Source: Colwellia psychrerythraea 34H (lineage in GTDB: Bacteria > Pseudomonadota > Gammaproteobacteria > Enterobacterales > Alteromonadaceae). Taken from it: 64,000 nucleotides of DNA. A program made the position numbers and the translations under genes. Of this stretch, positions 9,409-18,593 are shown piece after piece. The notes beneath the pieces are model-generated. The model saw nothing but the letters and a program-made list of their open reading frames with translations, did no database searches and had not been told where the DNA came from. The DNA lies in NCBI RefSeq assembly GCF_000012325.1, contig NC_003910.7:3782001-3846000 (forward strand). Reading direction: 5' to 3'. How positions within the stretch are numbered: the stretch's first letter is position 1; every line of letters begins with the position of its first letter.

Positions 9409-9790
9409 TTTAACAAAGAGTTCCTATATGGCCCGTGCGTAATACATATAAAGCGAAGGTTTCAATCTATCCCTGAATAATTCCAAGAAGCTAATGCCAA
9501 GAACCCTAAGTTTAATCACTAAATTTAGTGACGACAAAGTTTACCAGTATATCGTTATGCAAACAATATGTTAACTAAGCTAGCCGCCCTTATTATCGAG
9601 TTGTCATTCAGTGAGCACGAGGAAAGATTTCTCTACACCTCCCAAAGCAAGGTATTCATTGATTTATGCCAAAACTTGCCTTTATTTGTTCACACGGGTA
9701 TAACACTCGCGTAACTAAAAAAACTAAACTTAAAAAGTTACGGTAAAAACTAACGCTAATGATTATAAAAATAAAATCTAGGATAATGAT
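9409..9790. other. Divergent intergenic region (SLBB gene / POT transporter) with 16-bp palindrome
   Basis: This 382-bp gap between divergent genes contains the perfect palindrome TCACTAAATTTAGTGA at 9516-9531, a possible binding site for a dimeric regulator. Nothing else was recognised: no RNA gene and no copy of the repeat families found elsewhere in the window. Confidence 0.45.
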
Positions 9791-11230
9791 ATGACTCAAC
9801 CTAATGCAGGTACCTTGTTTGGCCACCCAAAAGGACTTTTCCTTTTATTTGGTACTGAAATGTGGGAACGTTTCGGTTATTACGGCATGCGTGCCCTATT
9901 GGTACTTTATCTTATTGCCTCTGTTCAAGACGGCGGTTTTGGCTGGACCAATCAAGAAGCGTTAAGGCTCTATGGCTTTTTCACTATGGCTGTTTATTTA
10001 ACACCGGTAATAGGTGGCTGGTTAGCTGATAACTATATTGGTCAGCGTAAAGCAATTATCTGGGGCGGGATAATTTTTTCATTAGGTTATTTTACCCTAG
10101 GTATTCCAAAGTCAATGATTGTTGGCATGGAAGAAACGGTATTTTACCTTGGTTTAGCACTTATTATTACGGGTAATGGTTTATTTAAAGCCAATGTTTC
10201 TAGTTTGGTGGGCGAGCTTTATGACGATGGCGATCACAGACGTGATGCTGCTTTCACTATTTTTTATATGGGCATCAATTTAGGTGCTTTTTTAGCGCCA
10301 ATAACTGTCGGTATATTAGGTGAGCAAGTTAACTGGCACTACGGCTTCATCTTAGCAGGTTGTGGTATGTTGATTGGTTTGGCCCTTCAGCTTACTTTAG
10401 CTAACAAATATTTAGGTGATATTGGCGTAGTTCCATCAGCTAAGCGCACTAAAGGAGAGCAAAAATCTCATGCACCATTAACGTCTCAAGATATGGACCG
10501 CATGAAAGTTATCTTGATCATGAGCATGTTCTCAGTTGTTTTCTGGGCGGGTTTTGAGCAAGCAGGTGGCTTATTCACTATCTATGCTTCTGATTTTACT
10601 GACCGTACTCTCTTTGGTTTTGAAATCGCTGCTTCTTCATTTCAATCATTAAACGCTATGTTCATTATTTTATTAGCACCTTTTGTTGCCTCAGTTTGGG
10701 TTAAGATGGGTTCAAATGAACCGACTTCTCCGAAGAAATTTGCTTTGGCGATGTTGTTTTTAGCCTTAGGTTTCTTCGTTATGTTCTGGGCTACTATGGT
10801 TCAAGGTGGTGATGTTGCTGTTAAAGTGAGCATGTTGTTTCTTGTTTTTGCTTACCTATTTCATACCTTGGGTGAATTATGTTTATCACCAATTGGTTTA
10901 TCGCTGGTAACGAAATTAGCCCCACTTAAATTTACGTCATTATTAATGGGTATTTGGTTCTTCTTTACAGCCTTATCTAACTTCTTAGCCGCATTTATTG
11001 GTTCATTCGTTGGTGAAGGTGAAGAAATGGTTAATAATGCAGCAAACATCTTTATGGGTGTTGGTGTCGGTGCTTTAATTACTGGTCTTATCATCTACCT
11101 ATCTGCTGGTAAGTTAGTTGAATGGATGCATGGTGCAGAAGGCGATATTCCTTCTAATTTAGAAGAGAAAATCGAACAAGAAATATCAGTTACCGGTACT
11201 CACGAAGGTGTTGCTGAAACTCATAACTAA
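9791..11230 (+). CDS. Proton-dependent oligopeptide transporter (POT/PTR2 family)
   Basis: Inner-membrane major-facilitator protein of 479 aa that imports di- and tripeptides with protons. It has the N-terminal family signature GTEMWERFGYYGMRALLVLY, the ADNYIGQRKAI loop after helix 2, FYMGINLGAFLAP (the PTR2 FYxxINxG motif), and GELCLSPIGLSLVTKLAP near the C-terminus. About 12-14 membrane segments are visible. The gene stands alone and ends at the terminator at 11263-11293. It resembles DtpA/YdgR; substrate preference cannot be read from sequence. Confidence 0.93.
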   Translation: MTQPNAGTLFGHPKGLFLLFGTEMWERFGYYGMRALLVLYLIASVQDGGFGWTNQEALRLYGFFTMAVYLTPVIGGWLADNYIGQRKAIIWGGIIFSLGYFTLGIPKSMIVGMEETVFYLGLALIITGNGLFKANVSSLVGELYDDGDHRRDAAFTIFYMGINLGAFLAPITVGILGEQVNWHYGFILAGCGMLIGLALQLTLANKYLGDIGVVPSAKRTKGEQKSHAPLTSQDMDRMKVILIMSMFSVVFWAGFEQAGGLFTIYASDFTDRTLFGFEIAASSFQSLNAMFIILLAPFVASVWVKMGSNEPTSPKKFALAMLFLALGFFVMFWATMVQGGDVAVKVSMLFLVFAYLFHTLGELCLSPIGLSLVTKLAPLKFTSLLMGIWFFFTALSNFLAAFIGSFVGEGEEMVNNAANIFMGVGVGALITGLIIYLSAGKLVEWMHGAEGDIPSNLEEKIEQEISVTGTHEGVAETHN

Positions 11231-11262
11231 TTAGTTTACGTTACAGGTTACAGAATAATATT

Positions 11263-11293
11263 AAGCTGGGTGAGCAATCTCCCAGCTTTTTTT
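11263..11293 (+). terminator. Intrinsic terminator after the POT transporter
   Basis: Stem AAGCTGGG / CCCAGCTT with a 10-nt loop, followed by a run of T (11287-11293). It is 33 bp after the transporter stop codon. Confidence 0.85.
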
Positions 11294-11369
11294 ATATTTG
11301 AAAACAGACGTTAAAGCAGATGTTAATGTTGGTAATAATAGTCGATAATTAATAGCCGTTAACTATTTA

Positions 11370-11963
11370 ATGATGACCCCTCTAATGAATGCACGTTCAC
11401 AATTGCGAAAAGAAATTAGACAACGCCGTAATGCGCTATCCGTAACGGAACAGTCTAATGCAGCGATAGCTTTGACCAAAAGATTGTCTAGTCATAGTCA
11501 GCTTCTGCTAGCTAAACGCATCGCAATCTACTTAAGTAATGATGGCGAATTATCAACGGATAACTTTATAAGTTGGTGTTGGCAGAATAACAAAGAGGTC
11601 TACTTACCAGTAGTACATCCTTTCAGTAAGGGAAACCTACTATTCTTGCATTACCAGCAAGATACTGAGCTAGTTAGCAACAGGTATGGCATTTTAGAGC
11701 CAAAGTTAGACGTTACTTTGGTTTGTCCACTTGAGCAGCTTGATATTATATGTACGCCTTTAGTCGCTTTTGATAACTCAGGCGCAAGGTTAGGCATGGG
11801 TGGCGGCTTTTATGACCGCAGCCTAGCTCACTGGCAACAAAATAAAACATACCCGCTCGGCTTAGCCCATGATTGCCAGCTGGTCGATACTGTGCCAGTA
11901 GAAGGTTGGGACATTCCCTTACCTGAAATAATTACGCCAAGTAAAAACTATCGATTTATTTAG
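11370..11963 (+). CDS. ygfA: 5-formyltetrahydrofolate cyclo-ligase
   Basis: Cytoplasmic enzyme of one-carbon metabolism, 197 aa, that converts 5-formyl-THF to 5,10-methenyl-THF using ATP. Visible motifs are the N-terminal RKEIRQRRNAL, IAIYLSNDGELST, and the conserved GARLGMGGGFYDRSL substrate-binding loop, then GLAHDCQLVD. The usual start (11370) has no obvious ribosome binding site; an in-frame ATG follows at 11385. In enterics this gene follows 6S RNA and zapA; neither is upstream here, where the 76 bp after the terminator hold no recognisable RNA. Confidence 0.9.
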   Translation: MMTPLMNARSQLRKEIRQRRNALSVTEQSNAAIALTKRLSSHSQLLLAKRIAIYLSNDGELSTDNFISWCWQNNKEVYLPVVHPFSKGNLLFLHYQQDTELVSNRYGILEPKLDVTLVCPLEQLDIICTPLVAFDNSGARLGMGGGFYDRSLAHWQQNKTYPLGLAHDCQLVDTVPVEGWDIPLPEIITPSKNYRFI

Positions 11964-12103
11964 CAATATCAGGAGGGAGTCGATATTTTATTCGTGCAAG
12001 TTAATTGCTAGCATACAAATTAAAGCCCGACTATTTTAGGCTATACATCAGTCAATGATGTGTTTAGCTAGCTTGGCTATTAGCAGTAACCAAAAGTATT
12101 TTC

Positions 12104-13027
12104 CTAACTTAGTGGCCATTCAAATGTAGTAAAAACCTGCTGCCATTGTTCATCAAACGGCGCTGATATTTTAATTCTATCATTGTTGATGGGGTGGTTA
12201 AATTCTAATGACTTGGCTATTAACATCAAGCGTTTAAAACCAAAGTGTTCGATGAAAAATGGGTTTTGCTTGTTATCGCCGTAGTTGATATCCCCTAGAA
12301 TAGGGTGACGTAAATGCGCTAAGTGACGACGAATTTGATGACGTCTGCCAGTAATAGGGCGTACTTCAATTAAAGAATACCTCACACTATCAAACTTACC
12401 GACTTTTATCGGCAAACTCGCTTGCTGCTTTACTTGATAATAACTCTGCGCCGATTGTGCTGGCTTGTCACGGCTAACATTTTTATCCCCCAATTTATCT
12501 AGCTTCTCTTTCAGTGGATGATCGATTAAATCTACCGGTACTGCCAAGTGACCACGTGCTAAGGCATAATAGGTTTTCACCATAGCTAAATCACTGCCAT
12601 CGATATTTTTATCCGTAGTAAGTCCTTCGGTCATACTCTGCTGGCCTTGTTGACCCGTCTGAGTCTTATCATGAACCTTGCCCTCAAGCTCAGTGTCAGA
12701 CTTAAACTCAGCTTGGCTACTTTTATTGGCAAAAGCTTCACTTAGTTTAGTCGCTACGTCTTTAGTTAAAGCAAAAAGAAGTACACCCGAAGTTGGTCTG
12801 TCTAATCGATGAACGGGATAAACATATTGCCCTACCTGATCTCGAACTAACTGCAAAGCAAAATAAATTTCATCTTTATCCATATAACTTCGATGTACAA
12901 ATAACCCCGCAGGTTTATCAACCGCTACCATATACTCATCTTGATATAGGATATCAAGTACAGGTTTTTCCGGCTCTATATCCTCGGAAATTGCTACTTC
13001 TAAAGTAGAATTATTCATATCATTCAC
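12104..13027 (-). CDS. truC: tRNA pseudouridine-65 synthase TruC with internal insertion
   Basis: Cytoplasmic RluA-superfamily synthase that makes pseudouridine 65 in tRNA. It is 307 aa against about 260 in E. coli. It has LYQDEYMVAVDKPAG, the catalytic HRLDRPTSG motif (Asp about residue 76), RPITGRRHQIRRHLAHLRHPILGD, and a C-terminal HFGFKRLMLIA. About 48 residues (roughly 102-149), hydrophilic and Gln/Thr/Asp-rich, are inserted between the catalytic half and the KTYYALARGH strand; this accounts for the extra length. The gene overlaps yqcC by 8 bp, the order seen in E. coli. Confidence 0.9.
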   Translation of the reverse strand: MNDMNNSTLEVAISEDIEPEKPVLDILYQDEYMVAVDKPAGLFVHRSYMDKDEIYFALQLVRDQVGQYVYPVHRLDRPTSGVLLFALTKDVATKLSEAFANKSSQAEFKSDTELEGKVHDKTQTGQQGQQSMTEGLTTDKNIDGSDLAMVKTYYALARGHLAVPVDLIDHPLKEKLDKLGDKNVSRDKPAQSAQSYYQVKQQASLPIKVGKFDSVRYSLIEVRPITGRRHQIRRHLAHLRHPILGDINYGDNKQNPFFIEHFGFKRLMLIAKSLEFNHPINNDRIKISAPFDEQWQQVFTTFEWPLS

Positions 13028-13367
13028 CTTTACTTACTTTTTCTGCTAATGCTTTATCGATTTTTTGGATAACATCAATCAAAGGCTTAGCACTCGTTGA
13101 TAAGTGTGTAAAAGCCTCTTCAGCCATTGGCGTTAAAGAAATCTTTGTCGGCAACGATTGTTGTTGATGTATCATCATAGTTATCTTAGGAATAAATATA
13201 AACTGTAACCATTGACCAAATGCTAAAGTATCACAGCAAAAAGGAGCGTTACTTGAAAGCTCTGCAGCACTTGGCTGCGGTATTTGCCAAAGATTAAGTG
13301 ATTTAAGCTCAAAAGCTAGGTCAGCCAGCAAAGTGCTGATATGTTCAGGGTCAGTTTTTATCATCAT
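13020..13367 (-). CDS. yqcC: YqcC family protein (DUF446)
   Basis: Small cytoplasmic protein of 115 aa and unknown function. The family pattern is visible as an N-terminal helix (HISTLLADLAFELKSLNLW), then PSAAELSSNAPFCCDTLAFGQWLQFIFIPKI. It lies directly upstream of and overlaps truC by 8 bp, as in many gammaproteobacteria, so the pair is almost certainly co-transcribed. No role is established. It starts MMIKTDP; the second Met is equally possible. Confidence 0.85.
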   Translation of the reverse strand: MMIKTDPEHISTLLADLAFELKSLNLWQIPQPSAAELSSNAPFCCDTLAFGQWLQFIFIPKITMMIHQQQSLPTKISLTPMAEEAFTHLSTSAKPLIDVIQKIDKALAEKVSKGE

Positions 13368-13514
13368 CTGTGATTATTTTAGGTCGGTTCTTTAAGGTGA
13401 TTAGTCAATGTCGATAATTACCAGTAAATTATCTCAGATAAATAATTTACTATGTTAATGGCGTCATTATCCTTATAATAACGCGCTATAACAAGCAGCA
13501 ATATTTTTGACTTT

Positions 13515-14567
13515 ATGACTGACACAGCACCAGCAGCTAACATAGCTACCCTATCAGAATTACTTAAACTTTCAGGTTCACAATACCGCCTTTATGATAT
13601 TGGTCGACTAGTTAGTGAATTACCTAAAGAGCAATTTGAAAAAGTTGAATTGAATCAATTGCCATACCCTACTCCTACTCAAGGGTGTGCTTGTATTGCT
13701 ATAGCATTTTGGCAGAAACAATCTTCTCAGCCTTATTTATGGTTATTGAAATTACCACTTGATGAACGTGGTTTATTAAACCAAGGGGCAAGAAATCACT
13801 TTATTGCTATTATTGTTGAGGCTTTAGGCGCTGACTTAACTCAAGAAACCTCTAAAAAACAGGAAGAATTACTCAGCAGTAATCCTTACCTTTTCACCCC
13901 AGCACAATATAAATTAGCTAGCTTAAACAGCAAAATAAAAGTGGATTTAAAACAGCAACCGAGTGCGTATTTCTCCCCTTTTAGAGAATATCTCAGCCAT
14001 GGTTCTGATTGGGGTAATTGGCAAGGTGTCGGCGTACAAGGTATCACCGATTTTATTGCGAGAATTAAACATGATAATCATAGTGAGTTGTTACTCAACG
14101 CGCTACCGCACTTGCCTGATGAAGTGCTATCTCCCGTTTGTAGCGCCTTAGAAAATGAGCAATATCCAGTCGTTTTAATTGACGCTTTGGTATCTGCATT
14201 AGAAAACGCATTAATAATCCCTGATAATTCAGTAAAAACGATGCAATTACTGCGATCACTAGCCGCTAATAGTGACCATACTCATGTGAGAAAAGTCGTA
14301 GGACAACTGTTGAGCAATCAAGAAGTCAGCAGCGAATTACTTATCACTTTGTCTGGTAGATGCTGGCAAGCGTTAGCTGATGAAAAAATGCTTATGTGTT
14401 ATTTTGAACATTTACTCAGTAATAATAACTTACCCCTATTTTCTAGCATTTTTAAAGACTTAGTGACTATCCCATTAATTAGACCTGTTGCTTTCCAGTG
14501 TATTCGTAGTGAGGATCGCTCACCAGCATTAGCACAAGCCATTGGGCAATTATTGAGCCAAACTTAG
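13515..14567 (+). CDS. DUF3549 family protein
   Basis: Soluble, probably cytoplasmic protein of 350 aa with no signal peptide or membrane segment. I recognise it as a DUF3549 protein by its N-terminal TLSELLKLSGSQYRLYDIGR and the mid-protein YLSHGSDWGNWQGVGVQGI. The C-terminal half is helical with HEAT-like leucine spacing (NALPHLPDEVLSPVCSALE and similar). It is divergent from yqcC-truC and followed 28 bp later by the DUF3301 gene; this pair recurs in Shewanella-type genomes. Function is unknown. Confidence 0.8.
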   Translation: MTDTAPAANIATLSELLKLSGSQYRLYDIGRLVSELPKEQFEKVELNQLPYPTPTQGCACIAIAFWQKQSSQPYLWLLKLPLDERGLLNQGARNHFIAIIVEALGADLTQETSKKQEELLSSNPYLFTPAQYKLASLNSKIKVDLKQQPSAYFSPFREYLSHGSDWGNWQGVGVQGITDFIARIKHDNHSELLLNALPHLPDEVLSPVCSALENEQYPVVLIDALVSALENALIIPDNSVKTMQLLRSLAANSDHTHVRKVVGQLLSNQEVSSELLITLSGRCWQALADEKMLMCYFEHLLSNNNLPLFSSIFKDLVTIPLIRPVAFQCIRSEDRSPALAQAIGQLLSQT

Positions 14568-14595
14568 TTATTATTAATTGTGGAAAGTATCATTT

Positions 14596-14898
14596 ATGGA
14601 AAATATTTATTATTTATTACTCTTTTGTTTATTCTGCTGGTACTTTGTTTACTTAAGACAGGTCTCTGAAGCAGCTAAACGTCATATTCATCGTTACTGT
14701 AAAGACGGTGGTTTGCAGTTTATTTCCCTCGCTAGACGTTCTAGTAGATTAAAGTTTACCAAGAAACACGGCCCCTGTATTTATAGCATTTTTGACTTTG
14801 ATTTTAGTGGTGACGGTGAATCCAACAATCAGGGCTGCCTAACACTTTATGGCTTAAAACTAGAAAAAATCGACTTACCCGCTTATCGAGTGAGTTAA
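14596..14898 (+). CDS. DUF3301 family membrane-anchored protein
   Basis: Protein of 100 aa with one N-terminal membrane helix (YYLLLFCLFCWYFVYL) and a cytoplasmic basic/aromatic tail (CKDGGLQFISLARRSSRLKF, then SIFDFDFSGDGESNNQGCLTLYG). This arrangement matches DUF3301. The ATG at 14596 is preferred over the in-frame TTG at 14578 because GGAAAG lies about 9 nt upstream of it and the extension is not hydrophobic. It follows the DUF3549 gene closely and ends at a strong hairpin. Function is unknown. Confidence 0.8.
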   Translation: MENIYYLLLFCLFCWYFVYLRQVSEAAKRHIHRYCKDGGLQFISLARRSSRLKFTKKHGPCIYSIFDFDFSGDGESNNQGCLTLYGLKLEKIDLPAYRVS

Positions 14899-14904
14899 TA
14901 CTGC

Positions 14905-14936
14905 CCGAGAATAACCATTGTTATGGTTATTCTCGG
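14905..14936 (+). terminator. Perfect 14-bp hairpin without U-run after DUF3301 gene
   Basis: CCGAGAATAACCAT and its exact complement are separated by the tetraloop TGTT. The hairpin begins 7 bp after the DUF3301 stop. No T-run follows, so it may act as a 3' end stabiliser or weak terminator and not as a standard intrinsic terminator. The upstream ATG of the next reading frame (14923) lies inside this stem. Confidence 0.6.
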
Positions 14937-15009
14937 TCATAAGTACCATCAACTAGTGTTATGCTATGAGCAATTAACACCTAGTTCAATTTATCTTTTT
15001 GGAGTTTTC

Positions 15010-16167
15010 GTGCCATTTTTACAAGCCGCTTTTTGTCTAAAAGGATTTGATGATCGTAATCGATTTTTTGCAACATCAATACTTACTATTTTGGGCTTTA
15101 TCTTTTGCTCTGCCATTTTATCTAATTATTTGGCAGTAAATTTTATCATGTTATTAATATTAACCGCGGTACTGAGCTGCAGCGCTAAACGTCGATTACA
15201 TGACGCTAAACTTAATAAAAACTGGCAATTAGTGCCTGGTGGTTTACTGTTACTTACTGGTATCTTGAGTTTACTTCTTGAAAACAGTGGTAGTTATTAT
15301 TTATTGATATTACCTCTATTAAGCGCCGCCCTTCTACTTACCTACCCAAGTAAAAATACAAAAGAAAAAAATAATTATATCTTGGGTTATTACGGTCCTG
15401 TTGACCTTAGTAGTTATAAACAAAAAACCGTCGTCATGAAAACTCATAATCAACGCATTGAGCCAACATTAGCTGCTGATGGTGCTAGTGAGCAGCTTTA
15501 TGCGTATAACACTACTGCTGAACAAAGTATTACACCTAACGACACATTTAATGATGAAATTGATCGTGAGGTTGATGGTAAACAAGCTGATATTGGCGAA
15601 CTTATTCGCTTAAAATTCCTTGGTAACCGCAAAATACAGCTTGGGCTTATCGCCAGTGTCGCGTTAATTTTTATCGGTGTACTAGTTAATAGTGCAATTA
15701 ATGCTATCCCCACAGAGCAGAATAATACTAACAACACCGAGTTGAGTGAGCCGCAAGTAGTATCTAACAATGTATCCGTTACCATTCTTGCCAATAAAAA
15801 TCATTTGCTCGCGATGCCTGATAATTTCAATTTATACTTATCAGAATACCAAGGCGTAATTATTCACTGGCAAGCCGATCAAGTTGCTAATGGCGAGCTA
15901 TGGTCACAATTATCCACAAACGGTGATAAAAGTTGTCAAAGTATTAAGTTTAACAAGGGCTCTTCAATACGTCCTTTAACTGTATTGGTTGAAAATGGTA
16001 GTGAATATTTTGCTAGTTTTTCTCCTCTTGATAGTGGCGAGTTAATTCAAGCGCTAGCTTTTCGCGGTAAATTTTCGCTGTGTGGTTATAGCTTTTCTCT
16101 TAAAGGCAGCCAAGCGGTATTGGGTAAGCACAACCTATACGCACCTTTCTTAGAACAAGACGCTTAA
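15010..16167 (+). CDS. DUF805-domain membrane protein with periplasmic C-terminal domain
   Basis: Predicted inner-membrane protein of 385 aa. The N-terminal part fits DUF805: FDDRNRFFATS, four hydrophobic segments, RRLHDAKLNKNW and NNYILGYYGP. A polar cytoplasmic linker follows. Another helix comes at about residues 213-236 (LGLIASVALIFIGVLV), then a soluble domain of about 145 residues ending in two cysteines (DKSCQSIKF, KFSLCGYSF), probably periplasmic. The GTG at 15010 was chosen because GGAG lies 5 nt upstream; the ATG at 14923 is buried in a hairpin. It ends at a terminator. I do not recognise the C-terminal domain. Confidence 0.72.
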   Translation: MPFLQAAFCLKGFDDRNRFFATSILTILGFIFCSAILSNYLAVNFIMLLILTAVLSCSAKRRLHDAKLNKNWQLVPGGLLLLTGILSLLLENSGSYYLLILPLLSAALLLTYPSKNTKEKNNYILGYYGPVDLSSYKQKTVVMKTHNQRIEPTLAADGASEQLYAYNTTAEQSITPNDTFNDEIDREVDGKQADIGELIRLKFLGNRKIQLGLIASVALIFIGVLVNSAINAIPTEQNNTNNTELSEPQVVSNNVSVTILANKNHLLAMPDNFNLYLSEYQGVIIHWQADQVANGELWSQLSTNGDKSCQSIKFNKGSSIRPLTVLVENGSEYFASFSPLDSGELIQALAFRGKFSLCGYSFSLKGSQAVLGKHNLYAPFLEQDA

Positions 16168-16195
16168 ATAAGCGGTTTACTCCAAAAAAAGATAC

Positions 16196-16230
16196 AAAAA
16201 AAGCTGCTCAATATATTTGGCAGCTTTTTT
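16196..16230 (+). terminator. Intrinsic terminator after the DUF805 gene
   Basis: The stem AAAAAAGCTGC / GCAGCTTTTTT has a 12-nt loop, and the right arm ends in a T-run at 16225-16230. It lies about 30 bp after the stop codon. Confidence 0.85.
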
Positions 16231-16260
16231 AATGTTCTTTAGGCTAAAAATAACTTTTAA

Positions 16261-16424
16261 TAATACCATTTACATTAATTTAGTGATCTAAATTCAACGA
16301 GGATAAATCTTCAAGTTCAAGGCGCGTGATTGAGCAATAGCTGGCTATTGGGATTGAGCGCAACGCAGAAATTGTAGATGTAGACCATTTGAAGATGGGC
16401 AATTAATTAGTGTAATTGGTATAA
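16261..16424 (+). mobile_element. MITE-like repeat family A, full copy (158 bp plus TAA duplications)
   Basis: The element spans 16264-16421, starting TACCATTTACATTAATT and ending with the near-complement AATTAGTGTAATTGGTA. TAA is present immediately on both sides (16261-16263 and 16422-16424), consistent with a 3-bp target duplication. It has no open reading frame. The core carries AATAGCTGGCTATT, a small palindrome. The copy at 22293-22450 is reversed and also exactly 158 bp. Confidence 0.8.
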
Positions 16425-16429
16425 AATAC

Positions 16430-16846
16430 TTATTGAGTAAAGCCAATACCTGCTTCTATTAAACTCGCATAGACACTTTTCATCGCAACGGTGTTCTCGG
16501 TAAGAGAGTCATCCCATTTGTCACGTTTCTCGAATCCTAAATCACTAATTTTAAAATAGTGATCGGTTTTTATGCCACTTTTATCTAAACAAGCTTTTGT
16601 ACAACCTAACGCACAACCATCAATGGCTATAATAGGTCGACCTGAATTAGCCATCGCCATAATAGGCTCTATTTTACCTACTACGCCAGCAACACAAGAC
16701 ATTTCAGCAATACCATCACCATCTAGAGTTAATGAAATATTATGCGCCATTTGTGCAAGGTTTGAGCACCCAGAACAAGAGTAAACTATTGGTTTACAAT
16801 TTTTTTCGTCACTGATTATTTTCGATAATTTATGTACATTCGACAT
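16430..16846 (-). CDS. DGC-domain putative zinc-binding protein
   Basis: Protein of 138 aa with cysteines spaced as in the DGC family: YSCSGCSNLAQ near residue 23, MSCVAGVVG near 50, and the name-giving IDGCALGCTKACLD near residues 75-88. These Cys pairs probably bind zinc. There is no signal peptide or membrane segment. It starts 136 bp after the end of cobQ on the same strand, so it could be read through from the cobalamin operon, but the gap and its own AGGAGTGAC-like ribosome site suggest separate expression. Its biochemical role is not known. Confidence 0.8.
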   Translation of the reverse strand: MSNVHKLSKIISDEKNCKPIVYSCSGCSNLAQMAHNISLTLDGDGIAEMSCVAGVVGKIEPIMAMANSGRPIIAIDGCALGCTKACLDKSGIKTDHYFKISDLGFEKRDKWDDSLTENTVAMKSVYASLIEAGIGFTQ

Positions 16847-16982
16847 TTAAGTCACTCCTAAGCTACCTATAGTTACCTTACTAGCGCTGGCAACATGACC
16901 AATAGGAGTATTTTAACAAGTAAACATAACGACGAATTGATTTAGATCATTACAGTAAATAATACCCATGATATATCTGTGG

Positions 16983-18593
16983 TTATTTGTACCATTCTGT
17001 AACTATTTGTTTTATTTTCACCATATCTAAGTGTACTTGACAGGCTTTACTTACCCGCTCAATGGCCTGCTCTTCAAGTATTTCTATGCTGGGCGCTTTT
17101 TTTACATCATAACCAAGCCAACCCATAAAGAGTTGTAACGCTTCAGGTTGATCAAATAGTCCATGTAAATAGCAACCAGCGATTTGACCATCATCGCTTA
17201 TTAACCCTTGCCCTTCTCCTGCGATAGTAATTAAATGAGACAGTTTCGCGCCAGAGTTATTGAGTGTGCTCACACCAGCATGAATCTCATAACCACTAAT
17301 ATCAGCCTTTTTGTCTGTTAATTCCAAAATACCTGAAACATTAATTAACGTTTTTTTCGACTCTAAAACGGTATTCATCGCAAAATAACTTAACCCTTCG
17401 CTTACGCCAGGTTGTCCTTCCAATCCTTCGGGGTCTGCAATCAACGCCCCTAACATTTGATAACCACCACAAACACCAATTACCTTGCCTTGATAGCGTA
17501 GATGTTTGGCAATATCGTCATCCCAGCCTCGTTGCCTTAAAAAATCAAGGTCGCCACGGACATTTTTACTACCGGGTAAAATAATAAGATCACACGCTGG
17601 GATAGCTATTTTTTCGGGATTAATCTCATCTTTCGACCCCTTAGCAAAAAGGAACTGGCAATCAATATCTTCATGATGGCGCAGAGCATCAAAGTCGGTA
17701 TGATTACTCATATGTGGATAAACTAAAACTACAATACGCACTTTTGATGAAGTCGATGTTCCCTCAACTAGCGCCTGTTGTGTGACTAAGGCATCTTCAG
17801 AAGATATATCTAAGCCATGTAAATAGGGTAAAACTCCCAGCACAGGTTTATTGGTCCTTTCTTCTAACCATGTCAGCCCAGATTCAAGTAATTTAATGTC
17901 CCCGCGAAAGCGATTAATCACAAAACCAACCACTCTGTCTTGCTCTGATTGTGACAGCAACATCAAGGTACCAACGAGCTGAGCAAAAACGCCCCCCTTA
18001 TCAATATCAGCAATAATCAATACAGGACAATCAACGGCTTCGGCAAAGCCCATATTAGCAATATCACCCTTGCGTAAGTTTATTTCTGCTGGACTTCCTG
18101 CCCCCTCAACAACAACTAAATCGTACTGCTGTGTTAAGCGTTGGTGCGAACTCAATACCGCTTGCATAGCCACTTTTTTATAATCTTGGTACTCACTAGC
18201 CTCCATATTAGACGATGATCTATGCATAAGTGCTTTACCGTGCACAATAACTTGCGCGCCAGTATCACTATTAGGTTTGAGCAATATGGGGTTGAAGTCT
18301 ACATCTAACGCTAAACGCGCCGCTTTAGCTTGCAACGCTTGTGCTCGTCCAATTTCACCGCCACATGGTGTCACGGCACTATTAAGCGCCATATTCTGTG
18401 GTTTAAAGGGTGCGACCTTAACCTGTAAATCAGCAAACACACGGCATAGCCCTGCCACGAGAGTTGTTTTTCCCGCATCAGATGTCGTTCCTTGTACCAT
18501 CAAGGTTTTACATTGACTCGCTTTGCCTTGCCTAATTTGAGCTCCCTCAAAAGTACTCGGTGTAGAATGGCTGTTACTTTGCTTAGTGTTCAT
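16983..18593 (-). CDS. cobQ: Cobyric acid synthase CobQ
   Basis: Cytoplasmic glutamine-dependent amidotransferase of 536 aa that amidates adenosylcobyrinate a,c-diamide to cobyric acid. The N-terminal P-loop-like ATPase part shows [29 protein letters not shown] and [14 protein letters not shown]. The C-terminal type-I glutamine amidotransferase part shows [14 protein letters not shown] and the nucleophile segment [14 protein letters not shown], with the late His in YLHGLFD. The ATG at 18593 is chosen because GAGG lies 8-9 nt upstream; an in-frame ATG at 18623 lies deeper inside cobC. It is last in the cobTSUCQ operon and overlaps cobC by 11 bp. Confidence 0.95.
   Translation of the reverse strand: MNTKQSNSHSTPSTFEGAQIRQGKASQCKTLMVQGTTSDAGKTTLVAGLCRVFADLQVKVAPFKPQNMALNSAVTPCGGEIGRAQALQAKAARLALDVDFNPILLKPNSDTGAQVIVHGKALMHRSSSNMEASEYQDYKKVAMQAVLSSHQRLTQQYDLVVVEGAGSPAEINLRKGDIANMGFAEAVDCPVLIIADIDKGGVFAQLVGTLMLLSQSEQDRVVGFVINRFRGDIKLLESGLTWLEERTNKPVLGVLPYLHGLDISSEDALVTQQALVEGTSTSSKVRIVVLVYPHMSNHTDFDALRHHEDIDCQFLFAKGSKDEINPEKIAIPACDLIILPGSKNVRGDLDFLRQRGWDDDIAKHLRYQGKVIGVCGGYQMLGALIADPEGLEGQPGVSEGLSYFAMNTVLESKKTLINVSGILELTDKKADISGYEIHAGVSTLNNSGAKLSHLITIAGEGQGLISDDGQIAGCYLHGLFDQPEALQLFMGWLGYDVKKAPSIEILEEQAIERVSKACQVHLDMVKIKQIVTEWYK

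Noticed and set aside
11231..11369. 6S RNA (ssrS) before the 5-formyl-THF cyclo-ligase gene
   Set aside because: The gap is only 139 bp, includes a terminator, and shows no 6S-like hairpin structure.
14923..15009. Upstream ATG extension of the DUF805 protein
   Set aside because: The ATG lies inside a perfect hairpin and the extension does not fit the family; the GTG at 15010 has a good GGAG site.
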